In this document: positions 10,128 through 20,880 of the stretch, piece by piece
How the letters are laid out: each line of letters starts with the position of its first letter
Position numbering within the stretch: position 1 is the stretch's first letter
Origin: Chlamydoabsidia padenii
Taxonomy: Eukaryota > Mucoromycota > Mucoromycetes > Mucorales > Cunninghamellaceae
DNA: 64,000 nucleotides
Direction of reading: 5' to 3'
NCBI GenBank assembly: GCA_025330725.1
Contig: JAIWND010000019.1
Span: 558,001 to 622,000 of the forward strand
Program-made: the position numbers and the translations under genes
Notes under the pieces: model-generated
Told to the model about the DNA's origin: nothing
What the model saw: only the letters and a program-made list of their open reading frames with translations
The model's database searches: none

Positions 10128-10355
10128 TTTTTTGGCCTTGATTTCTCCAGAGACCTGTTTTTTTGGCCTTGATTTCTCCAGAAGCTTTTTTTTTTTTGGC
10201 TCTGATTTCTCCAGAGACCTGTTTTTTTGGCTCTGATTTCTCCCAGAGACCTGTTTTTTGGCTTTGTTTTCTCCAGAAGCTTTTTTTTTTTTTTTTGGTC
10301 TTGATTTCTCCAGAAGCTTTTTTTTTGGCTCTGATTTCTCCAGAGACCTATTTTT
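10128..10355 (+). repeat. Array of TTTCTCCAGA-type units (right), about 7 units
   Basis: Seven imperfect units of 27-37 bp: a T tract of variable length, GGCYYTGATTTCTCCAGA, then AGC or GACC. They have the same orientation as the left array, so the arrays are not part of the inverted repeat. The region beyond to 10740 shows no gene. Confidence 0.8.
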
Positions 10356-10740
10356 AGCACGACTTCAAATTCAAATTCAGCGACTTTACTTTTCGAAATG
10401 ACTGTCCCATCAGTATACAAAGACAGTTCGTTCATTAGGAGACAGGACAAATTGGGCCATTATGGTCGACTCTATGGATGATAAAGTCCAAGGAGACTGA
10501 CTACACACCAATTTTCAGGCCCCCTCTAGTCTACCCCATCCACCGTTTACAATATATAACATGCAACCTTTCTCAATGCACAAAGACAAAGACAGTTTGT
10601 TAGGTTAAAATACATTTTATTATATACATAAACTATTACTAAATGCTAAAGGAAGAGTTCTATAAAAAATAAAGATGCATTAATACACAATCATTGAAGA
10701 ATATCATAAATGTTTCTTTGATGATGATTGTTGGAGAAAC

Positions 10741-11220
10741 TCAGTAAGAATGCGATATTAAGTTTGCCTCTTCATTAGCTTCAGAAGCAGAACTGACTTT
10801 GTACTTTTTGGTCTCATCATATTCTTCAACAATCATCATTTTATTTTTTAAGCCACTTACCAAATGATGATCTCCAATACCAGACAAAAGTGAGATCAAA
10901 GGAACATCAATTGAATTCCAACCCATGCAATATCTATTGTGAAGATTAAAGAGAGGATTGGTTAGATTTCCAATGTACAATCAATAGCTATGTATATCCT
11001 TGCTGATGACAGCAATTATTAAAGAAGAGAAGGAATCAGATGGTGATGCATGTTTTTAACCCGAGTCGTCATGCTTATCTGAAGAGGTGGGATCCTTTAA
11101 TCATATTCCTTCTCTTCTAACATTTATTCCCACCATCACAACATGTTTAAAGTAGTACTTACCAAGATGATATACAGATAGTAGCCAAAGAAGATATTAA
11201 AAATGAAAGAAAAGTTGTAA
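10741..11220 (-). CDS. Possible small multi-exon gene, unrecognised
   Basis: The reading frame 10741-10980 ends in an acidic, hydrophilic tail and has no ATG at its start. An AATAAA-like polyadenylation signal lies about 120 bp downstream, near 10620. Upstream, a hydrophobic stretch that could code (FNIFFGYYLYIIL) ends at a good GTAAGT donor (minus strand, about 11163), and an acceptor TTCACAATAG lies near 10932. I could not build a phase-consistent model with a start codon. It may be the 3' part of a membrane protein gene, or a decaying copy. Confidence 0.25.
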
Positions 11221-11495
11221 TGGTTGCGCCCTTTTATATTAATTCTCTGTGAAAAAATTTTCTTTTGAGTTTGACTGTTGAAATTTTCGATGATGTCGGG
11301 ATTAGAATTCGACAGGGCCCTCCACTGCTGTTTAAGTTAAAGAGGTTATCTATGCAGTGCTCCTCATTATGCTTTCACCCTCTCCCGAAGAAAGAATACA
11401 ACAGCTTTTACAATATCAGTTATTATTATAGATGGATGGGATATGTTTTAGCAACTCACACATCTACCAAAAGAGAACTTCACGGGTGCGCTTAC

Positions 11496-11510
11496 ATTCA
11501 AACGCCGACT
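11496..11510 (-). promoter_or_regulatory. Recurrent promoter motif ATTCAAACGCCGAC
   Basis: Motif variant 61-75 bp upstream of the ATG at 11571. A GAATCCCGAA follows at 11511-11520. Confidence 0.45.
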
Positions 11511-11570
11511 GAATCCCGAACTTTTTTTTTTGTGTTGAGCGGGGTCTCTTCCTCTTCTTTCCAAAAGATC

Positions 11571-12141
11571 ATGGCTAACCAAAAAAACAAACCCGATACC
11601 CAAGCTAACGAAGTCCTGAAAACTCAAATTGATGTCTCTATTGGCGCTGCAAGGTCACTAATCCAGTCATGGTTACCACCACCTAAACCTGGAGAAAAGA
11701 TGGATGACGATCAAGATCAAGATGTCCTCTTTGAAAAGTTCTCCACAGGTCGACCTGATCGGTAAGTCATCTTTTAAAAAAGACAATGATTCACCTTAAC
11801 TCATCCCCTCATACAGTCTAGGTTTAGGGGCTAAACATTTGTCACATAACGAAGCAATGAAACTACAACAAGGATCGACTCGACAAGAAATGCAACTGAA
11901 GAACAAGATCCTTAATCAAAACCAACGGTCGGCATCGAAACGGGATCAAGGCAACAATGGTGACAAAGTGGGACAGAAACGCAGTGTACAGGACAATGAC
12001 GACGACGACGACGACGACGACGACAAAAAGGAACACAGCAAAAGTATGAAGAAGAAGAAAACGATTGGTGGACAAGGTGACTTTTTATCTTTGTATCTAA
12101 ACGAACGGTCCAGCAAGAAGAAAAGCAAGGCGAAGAAGTGA
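11571..12141 (+). CDS. Small basic, acid-run protein (DUF3245-like), possibly nucleolar
   Basis: Two exons, 11571..11761 and 11817..12141, 171 aa, 55-nt GT-AG intron, phase 2 restored to an Arg codon. The segment SLIQSWLPPPKPGE followed by RPDRLGLGAKHL resembles the DUF3245 family as I remember it; function is unknown there. The C-terminal half is lysine-rich with a run of 10 Asp (bases about 11995-12024) and ends in DFLSLYLNERSSKKKSKAKK, typical of nucleolar or ribosome-biogenesis proteins. I inferred the ATG at 11571 because it starts the conserved part and sits about 60 bp after the promoter motif; the open frame upstream to 11265 is not conserved in character. Confidence 0.75.
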
Positions 12142-12322
12142 TTAGGGTCCTTTGTGGGGTCCGTTGTATATACTGTTAGATTTAGTTTTATACCTTTATA
12201 TAGTATTGATCATTGATTATTTAATTAATTAATAAAAAAAATGTTTGTTTATTATGAGTTATGATTGTTATTAATAAAATGATGGGGATATACTATATAC
12301 TATATAACTAGATTAAATACTG

Positions 12323-13934
12323 CTAATCAGACCTAACCACAAATTGACTATCAGCAGGTAGACAATCCAGGACCAATTCGATATAGTTTGAGGAAGAGAA
12401 GATGGATGGATAAACCCGAGCAATTTTAGCTTGAGGCATAGCAGTAACAGATCCCGTCAACTTGGGTTCCTTGTCCAAAGTGACCAACGTAGGTAGATTT
12501 TCTGGTCGTCCCCCTGCATTCTGTTGATAAAATCCAAGATAAGGGTCCAATTTGATTTGATTCCTTGGTGTCATTGCAAACCAACAACCCGATGGTTGCT
12601 GTATTGCTAATATAGAAGGTTTGATTCGATAACACCAGATATAAGACCGCTGAGACAACGCCTTTGCCTTTTTCTCCAACGACAAGGACTGTTTTCGTGA
12701 TAAGGATCGGGTGGTCAGGTCTTGGACAGGAATCAAAGACGCATCCGATGACTTGTGAGCTCCTTCCATGTGGAACAGGCTTCCAAATAAAGATCGTCGC
12801 CGAGGTTGAGATGTGCCAAGAGATAAAGACCGAGCCAGGGGAATCAATGCATTTTCTTTGGTGCTAGTAGAAGAATCGATCTTGGTATCATCAGGTGCAC
12901 TTGAAGGACGTTTTGCTTGATCCAGTGTAGGAGAAGAAGGTGCTGATGCTGGTTGTGGTGTTGGTGCTGGTTTAGTGTCAGGAAAGAAGGTGGGTTGAGG
13001 CATCATCATCATCATTGGATGAAATGGTATTGGATAGTTCAATAAATGGTGTGGTACATATGCTGGTGGGGGAGGGATCATGGGTTGTGGCATCGGAAGA
13101 AGTGGTGGTGGTACAGGCTTGGGAGCAAATGACATTTGACCATATGGTGGTGTATCAATACAAGGTGCTTGTTCCAGACGTGGATGATGTACTACCGAGG
13201 ATTGACGATGCTGAGGTAATGGTGAAGCTGACCCCATGACAGGTGACCAATGTGTTGAGGACGAGTCCTGATGATGGCGACGATAATGCTGCAAAGAATT
13301 CCGTCGGTCCGAGCGCACACAATCGTCATCTTGGTCGTAATCATAATTCCTGCGATCTAATTCCAAATAGTGTGGTGCCTGAGAATACCGGGTTGGGATA
13401 TTACTGCTTTGCCGTTGTCTTGTGTGTGATGCATAGTGGTGACGTCTTGGTAACTCGTTCCATTCATCCGAATGTGGTAAAGTCAAGGAACTTCTTCGTT
13501 GAGGTCGTCTGGTCCAAGAGGGCGTCATTGTATCCATGTCATAGTCATTATCTAGCAGAGAGTCATCCAGTACCATTTCTAAATATGTATGTACAACGAC
13601 GTCAAACATGCAAAAAAAAAAAAAAGAAAAAAGAAAGCTAGGATGAGATGTATGCCCGGTTTTTAAAAAAAGATAAATATCATAATGTTATATTACCTGG
13701 AGAGTTCACATAATTGTAAGGCTGTTCATACATATCATCTCGTTCTTCTTTATCCATATAGTAAGGCCATGTTGTGTATGATTCTGGTATGAATGGTTGC
13801 CGATCTTGTCTTTTAAATGTACTTTGTCTTGAAGGTTTACATGTCGAGAATCGTGATTTGCTTGGTTGACGAGGGTGGTATCTTGTGTCAAAGTCAACTT
13901 GGTCCAAGGGGTAGTCAGAATACATATATACCAT
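12323..13934 (-). CDS. Proline/serine-rich hypothetical protein
   Basis: Two exons, complement(12323..13578, 13697..13934), 497 aa, with a 118-nt GT-AG intron and consistent phase 1. The N-terminus is Tyr/Arg-rich; the middle is a Pro-rich, Met/His-rich disordered region (PPPLLPMPQPMIPPPP); then comes a Ser/Arg stretch with RRRSLFG and RSLSRKQSLSL that looks like a kinase target. The only folded part seems to be the last ~120 residues, with SYIWCYRIKPS and WFAMTPRNQIKLDPYLGF; the Trp spacing faintly resembles a WWE-type fold, but I would not assign it. It may be a cell-polarity or signalling scaffold specific to these fungi. An A42 tract lies 35 bp upstream of the ATG. Confidence 0.75.
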
Positions 13935-13968
13935 TTTAAATTAAAAAAAGAGTGCAGAAGAAAGAAGG

Positions 13969-14010
<42 letters not shown>
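13969..14010 (+). repeat. A42 homopolymer
   Basis: Long A tract, with a single-strand orientation, immediately 5' of the hypothetical gene starting at 13934. Confidence 0.9.
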
Positions 14011-14012
<2 letters not shown>

Positions 14013-14068
14013 ACCATAGCCCAGCTTTATACATTTTTGAGTGAGGAACCCAAATTTGGTCATGCCGG

Positions 14069-14080
14069 GCGGGACTTGAA
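14069..14080 (+). promoter_or_regulatory. Recurrent promoter motif GCGGGACTTGAA
   Basis: Variant of the window-wide motif, about 135 bp upstream of the minus-strand ATG at 13934. Confidence 0.4.
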
Positions 14081-14245
14081 TATGCAATCAGGGTTGGTGT
14101 AGACAGAACAAAGGTAGACAACTTTATTAAAATCAAGCATGATGGTAAAAATAGTATTAACATATAATAAGGTAAAGATATACAAGTATAAAAGGGGGGT
14201 ATTTACAAATAGAGGGAAGAGTTTACAAAATAAAGATAAGGGTAA

Positions 14246-15156
14246 CTAGGCAGTGATCATGGTCGAGGTATGTTGTTGTTCTTGACGTTTCTTCTTTGCA
14301 GCCATAAATGCCGCACGCATCTTGAAGTAATCTTTATGAAGACCACATTCTGTTTTTTGTTGCCCAGCCCATCGTCCATCACGTTCACCACCAGCAGAAG
14401 GGGCCTTGGTAGAGTGATGATCGCCAATAGATTTGTAACCTTGATCAATTAATGCATTGTAAGGGACTTCATTGGCACGAATGTAAGTCCACACCTGTGA
14501 AAAGTCCCACAAGGCCAAAGGATTGAGCTTGATCAGACCAGTACCATCGACTTCCAGGATAGGGATGTTTTCACGATCACCACGTTGACTTCGACGGCGA
14601 CCCGTGATCACCGACTTGACTTGTAGTTCGTCATAGGCACGGCGTGCAGGTTCCACTTTGACAAGATAGTCGTAGGTGTCTTCGTCCACTTTCCAAAGCT
14701 CGGCACCATGCTCGTTTTCAAATTCCGCAGTAGTCGTCGCATCCATGGGTTTGAAGACTCGGAGAGGCACTTGATATGTTTCTTGACATTTTTGAGCAAG
14801 TTCTAGAGTTTCTTGGAAATGATAAAGTGTATCCAAAAAGATGAGCGGGACGAGATGAGGTTGGCCGCGTTCTAAACTGATTTTGTTGATCATATCCACA
14901 GTGGCAAGACCTAAAAGAAACGTCAAGAAAAAAAAAGAGGGAGTTAGCATTATGCATGAAAAAGGACCAAAGATTTCAAATTACCTGTTAATCCAAAGGC
15001 AGTGGTTTGGTAAAGATTGGGTAAATGATCAATGGCCCAAGTAAGAATTTCGGTAGGTGACAAGGTCCAAAGGTACTTGTTGATACTTTCCAAGTATTCC
15101 GGTGTTAATTCAGCACCAGATTGAATTTTAGTGTTGTAAGATGTCAAGATAGGCAT
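14246..15156 (-). CDS. MET16: Phosphoadenylyl-sulfate (PAPS) reductase
   Basis: Two exons, complement(14246..14910, 14985..15156), 278 aa, 74-nt GT-AG intron restoring a Gly codon. The protein reduces PAPS to sulfite with thioredoxin in cytosolic sulfate assimilation. Family marks are the substrate-binding loop FGLTGLATVDM, LDTLYHF, TGRRRSQRGDR, the KLNPLALWDFSQVWTYI segment, and a C-terminal ECGLH near residue 245 carrying the catalytic cysteine. Length matches yeast Met16 (about 261 aa). It lacks the extra cysteine pair that binds an iron-sulfur cluster in APS reductases, so PAPS is the likely substrate. The motif TCGGGATTTCAAAA lies 91 bp upstream. The sulfate permease gene lies 31 kb away in the same window. 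Confidence 0.95.
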
Positions 15157-16345
15157 GATTGTATGATGTGTGGGATTGGTTTAAGTATAATAGTTGGAGA
15201 GAAAGAGAAAAAAAAAGGGGAGAAAGGATCGAATTTATATGAAATGTCGGGATTTCAAAATAGGGCATCGATGGTTGGCCAATGAACAAGACATTTGATG
15301 GTGACATTCGATACAGATATTGCGGGCGAGCAACTTATCCATCTGTACGAACATCCTCCTCCCCCCAAATGGGTGAGTACGTATGTTCATAGGGCAAGAA
15401 TGGATTACTCATGATTCTATTGCTTTGATTTCTAATGGTAGGCTTACTAAGATCGATGGCCCCTTTGCAACACTTTTTTTTTTCACTCTATCTCCATTCG
15501 CTAGCATAATCTAACAAAAGTTTACTCTCCACCTATTTGTTTCCCCAGACTTATAATCTAGATTCATCGAGAAACAAGACTCTCCTCTCGATCGACCCAT
15601 TCTTTAGCTTATTCAAGCAAAAGTTTGTTTTCAAACGCCGATCTGAATTTTAAAACCCGGTGTTGTGTTTTATGCATTTTGAAAAAGTCGAAAAAAAAAA
15701 AAACTTGTATAGTTATTCATACTTTCTTGAGCTTTGCATGATTCTTGTCTTTAATACTTTTGAATTCTCCCCTCTTTATCCACTTTTTGATGATTGAATC
15801 ACAGTGTCTTAAATAGGCGACGTACCCCTTTCAATCTAATCAAACCCTCACCTTTCTCTTTCAATAGATAACAGGATCTTTTGCTATTTCTTTGTACCAG
15901 GGTAAACCATGATGGCAATGCCAAGCTTATCTTATCTGATGGCTATTCACCCCACTCCAATACCGCTTACCTGACCCTTTAATGTTTCCACTAAATAAAT
16001 ATCAGGTATCATCTATGCAGGGGAAAGAATCTATATATAGATTGATAAAAAAGAAAAAATTATATCTTATTGAAACTATAAGATTACTTTTTTTCATTTG
16101 TATACATTGTTACTTTGTTTCGGCTCATTGTGTCACAAAAAGAGACATCAATCCAACGCTCGTATCGGAATTTCAAATTCATTTGACCTTTGGGTAAGAA
16201 GCCAGCCACCTTCTTCTCTTTTCTCTCTTATTATTTTTTTTGGAAAAAAAGGGACACTTCTTTCTTTCCTTTACTTTTGAAAAAGTATCACCTCCTTTTC
16301 TTTCATATATATACAAAACAAACTCTTCTACTTCCATTCAGTAAC
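15157..16345. other. Divergent intergenic region, 1.2 kb
   Basis: Promoters of PAPS reductase (minus) and the PP4 subunit (plus). It contains TCGGGATTTCAAAA at 15247-15260 and TTTTCAAACGCCGAT at 15628-15642. The rest is AT-rich with T and A tracts; no gene or RNA seen. Confidence 0.5.
15247..15260 (+). promoter_or_regulatory. Recurrent promoter motif TCGGGATTTCAAAA
   Basis: 91-104 bp upstream of the PAPS reductase ATG. Confidence 0.5.
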
Positions 16346-17302
16346 ATGGCAGGTAGGTCATAATTGATAATTTAGTGGGGATGCGTCTTTGTTTATTCAT
16401 CATCTCCCTTGGTTTTTTGATGATAAACAAAAAAAAAAAAAAAGATGAAGTAACTGACCCTTCTCTTTTATTGTTGATAGATCTTGGGTTTGACTTTGCT
16501 GATGACCAAGATGAATACCAAGATTATGACGATGGAACTCTATCTACCAGCCCGACGGATGCCTTTCCAACACAAAACAACGACTCGATGCAAAAGGAAC
16601 AACAAGACAAAAAGACGACACCACCACATGAACAGGAGTCTGAAGGAAACAACAACGATGATGATGGTGTGGAATCGACTGGAATTACGGACGAGGCTGA
16701 CTCTCAAGATGATGACCAATATAACCATGAACCTAATGTGCTAATTGCCTCCAACCGACTTTTGGAAGCACCTCCAAGTGAAGAGTATAACTCCAACTCT
16801 TTATTAGAGGCTATATTGACAGAAGGTAAAGAAAAAAAAAAGTCAAGGGGGGGATGTAAAATAGACTAACTAGAGCCTCTCTTTTACTCTCTCTTTTTTT
16901 AGAAGTGAATGAAGACGACATGGATGAAAGTGTACTGATCGATATGGATGAATCTTTGTCTTCTGTTGAACGGGTATACAAATACAGCCAAAGTAATGTC
17001 ATGTTTCACAGGTAAAAAAAAAAAAAAAAGAGAAACACAGAGATCAAGAAGATGTATGTATACTAACTGATGGTTGCTTTTATATTATATAGACATTTGG
17101 TAGCCAAGGAACTACCTATTGCTCTCTATGAAGTGGATGTTGAAGAAGCGGTGGCTGAACTCTTCCCTCTGGTTATGAAGGTGGCTCAAGACGATGATGA
17201 AGCTGTTCGGGAAACATTTGCCAGTGAATTGGGCAAGATCATCCTGTACTTTTATCAAGTAAGACTCCGCCAAATGCATAAAGGAAGTTATTCACTGTTT
17301 TT

Positions 17303-17333
<31 letters not shown>

Positions 17334-20301
17334 GAACGCACCACCACTAATGGAAACAGCCTCACCTCCACAACATGACGAAACACTGATTATGAAGAAT
17401 ATAAAAGTTGGCCATGACGACAAGAACGATCAACATGGGACTCAGCACGTGCAGCAGACAATAAGTGAAGCAAGCGCATCAGATGAATCGAGCACTCTTG
17501 TGGAACAACAAAACAATGACGAAGCACCAACACATCATATTCCACCCAAGCAATTTGCACCATTGTTGATTGGACTTTTATTGGATCAAAACTCAAATCT
17601 TGCTTCTCTTGGTCAACAATGCATTGTTGGTGTGGCAATGGAACTTGCATCAACATCAGCTGACTCTGACAGGGCGGATCTCGATCGATACCTTTTGGAT
17701 ACGGAAATCTTTGATGGTGTAATTTTGGGTTTGATGGATATTGTGCATGGAAAGAAAACGGGTGATGGAAAAGTGGTAGAGGGTGACAATACTGAAGAAG
17801 AAGGTCTTTCTGCTGATCTATCTGCTGCCTCTCTCGATAAGGAATCATCATCTCCTTCAAGCACTAGTATGATTCGACGTCCATCGGCGACTCCAGGTTT
17901 TGAATCGAATTCGGTGACTCAACACGATGATGATACGCGTCAAGGTGAAATCAACTTGGCGAAAATGATGTGTCTCACTGTAAGTACATGGATCTAAATA
18001 GGTTTATCATATGTCCAACTCATTGTTTATTTCTCTAGTTAATCTCTGCATTGACAGTGGTGCTTGGATCTGATTGGGCGACTGGATTCTGCTTACCTAT
18101 TGTTGAACAATTATCATCAGATCCTATGTTTTATGTACGAAAAGAGGCTGCTGGTGCTATTGGCAGTTTAGCCACAGTTGTTGACACTGATACTGCTATT
18201 AATCGATTGGTAAGGGAAAAGGGGGGGATGAGGGTATAAAAACAGAACGAACTAATTTATTTTTTTTCTTCTTCTTTTTATAGCTTCCATTGTATCTCGA
18301 ATTCACTCGCGACTCCAATTGGCATGTACGAAGATCCTGTGTGTTGGCATTACCACTTCTCTGTAGTGTCCTACCTGATGAAACCAAAGCTGAAATTGCG
18401 TCGGATGGCGTGGAACAGTTCAAGAACGATGTATCAAGGAATATCCGGAACACTTTGGTGGAAGTCATTGGGGAATTGATCTCAAAGTTTTTACCATCAG
18501 ACTGGGAAGTATCTGGTCGTCCTGGAATGGTAAGATTAAAAAGAAAAAAAGGTACATATATCTCACCAACTCTTCTTCTTTTACAAGGTACCTGATTCAC
18601 TATTGGACTTTTTCTTGTCACTTGGTGCTAATGGCAACTCTAATCAAATGTTTAAGATGGAAACGGATCGAACCATCATTTGCGCGTACAACTTTCCTGC
18701 AGTGGTTTTGACAGTCGGGGCAGCCTATTGGGATTCTCACCTCAAGGAAACTTATCTTACTTTGACCAAGGACTATCAAATCAAGGTACGACGAACGTTT
18801 GCCTATTCACTACATGAAATTGCTCGAATCATTGGCCCTGAACGCACCGAAAGTGACTTGGTACAGATCTTTGCTCTTTATCTGATGGACTTGGACGATG
18901 TCAAGCGGGGTGTGCTGGAACATTTGGCCGAATTCTTAGGAACTTTAGCAATCAGCTCGCGCAATGAATACATTCCGATCCTGACCGAAGTATGGGATGG
19001 GGTGATGACTAACTGGCGTCTACGGGATATCTTGGCTGCTCAACTTCGTGACATTGCCTTGTTATTTGATGCGGCTCGGGTGGTGGAACATGTTCTTCCT
19101 TTGGCAATCCGTGCTTGTAATGATGAATTTGCTGCTGTCCGTGAAACTGGGGTGGAGGCCGTAAGTATCTTGATACGAAATTAATAGAAGATGGTCGTCT
19201 TTTTAAACTGTTTTGTTTTTTTATGTGTGTAGTTTCCTGTCATATTGGATATTGTCAAGCGTGCGGTGGATGAAGAAGGTGAAAATCTCTCTCATGATAA
19301 CGAAGGAGATGATGAAGCGGGATCTGAAAACTACGATATTAAAGAAAACAAGCGAAACTTTGCCTTGGCCCTGTTAAACCATGTGATGGAACGACTGGAC
19401 GAATTTGTTAGAACCAATATGCATCGTGGAAGACTTGTGTAAGTAATCATTCTCAAAAACCTATATATATATATATATATATATCCTTTTTTATGACTAA
19501 TAATACTTTTTTATTAGATTTACCAAGATCTGCCGATCTCTGTTGGAAGCTGGTATTTCTGCTGGAGACTTTGCATCCTTCTTCTTATCCCGTCTGGCAC
19601 CATTGGCTATCGATGAAATTGTCAATGTCCGTATTGGAACTGCTCGCACCATTCGTCAAGTCTATCTAAATGAAGCATATCGTCAAGAACTCGTTCAATT
19701 GCTACAAGGTGACACGACAAACGATGATCCATCCAGCACATTATTAGATCAAATGGTGTACCGTTTGGCTCTGGACAGCGATCCTGACGTTCGACTCTTT
19801 GTACAAGATTTGGTGGACCCAGAACTATTACATAAAAAGGAAAAGGAATTACAGGTGGCTGCAACGGAACAACAACAAAGTGATGATGATGAGGAAGATC
19901 GACGTACATCCATTCAACCCTCGATCTTGTCTCGACTCTCATCCGAATCTTCTACAACAGGACATCAAATCATGCACAAGATCTTATCCAGCGATGATGA
20001 TGATGACCATAGTCAAGATGACAAGGAAACCACCAACGGTCATTTGGAGGATGGCGCCACCACGGACAAGACGAATCAGAACAATGGAAACAATAAAGAC
20101 GAAGATGGTGATGAACTAATGACCGAAGCTGATGACGACGACGATGATGACGATGATGATGACGATGATGATGATGAAGGCGAACCTGACACTACATTTG
20201 AACGCGGCAAAGGCGACTATGTCTATCTCTCAAAATCCACTCATGAACCCACTCTACTGACAAGCTCTCCTCCTTTGGATGTTGGCAAAGATACCGCCTA
20301 A
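16346..20301 (+). CDS. PP4 regulatory subunit 1-like HEAT-repeat protein
   Basis: Ten exons: 16346..16352, 16481..16825, 16903..17011, 17093..17258, 17335..17979, 18039..18209, 18284..18529, 18588..19160, 19233..19438, 19518..20301; 1083 aa. All junctions are GT-AG and phase-consistent; exon 1 is only 7 nt (Met-Ala plus G), giving MADLGFDFADD, like the start of animal PPP4R1. HEAT repeats follow: VYKYSQSNVMFHRHLVAKELP, FYVRKEAAGAIGSLA, SNWHVRRSCVLALP, QIKVRRTFAYSLHEIARIIG. PPP4R1 scaffolds the protein phosphatase 4 catalytic subunit. The C-terminus is highly acidic, with a GAT/GAC-repeat Asp run near 20140-20177. A long Ser/Asp-rich insert (exon 5) interrupts the HEAT array. Confidence 0.9.
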
Positions 20302-20880
20302 ATCTTTGTTGTAGTTTACTTTATTATATCTTGTAGTTGTATCTATACGTTGTTGTTATTGTTTTTTTTTTATTACTACTACTACTATTATTATTATTAT
20401 CACTTATTATGTACAGAACGATGAATCTTATTCTTACTTCATTATTACTATATTATTGGTCTATCTTTACATGTATTCATTAGAGATATATATCCTCTCT
20501 TCCTCTTCTTCAATTATATTTTACTAGTTAATAAATATTACCTTGGGCAAAGAAAAAAAAAAGTATGTGTCTTGATGTTGGGGAGGTCGATCTTTATTCA
20601 TAATCCGCCATTCATGCAAGTCGGTCATCGAAGCATCGGGGTTTTACATGCATGAATGTCGGACTTGCCAAACTTGGATGAAAGAAAAAAAAAAAAGACC
20701 AATAATAAAAAGGTTAGTGGTACCTTGGAAGGATGATATAGGTAATCCAATCAAGCATGATTTTGTTTATAGTTATGATGTATTATATAAAAAGACAAGT
20801 AATTTTATTATAACATTTTAAAAATAAAAATAGGGGATTAAATTCTAATGTAAAGAGAGAGAGGGGGGTAAAGAGATCCT
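20302..20880. other. Convergent intergenic region
   Basis: 3' flanks of the PP4 subunit and PDR transporter genes, with a (TAC)n/(TAT)n run near 20370-20400 and several T and A tracts. No gene seen. Confidence 0.5.

Noticed and set aside
8004..10355. CRISPR-like array
   Set aside because: Units are variable in length with T-tract spacers, not constant repeats with unique spacers, in a eukaryotic genome with no cas genes.
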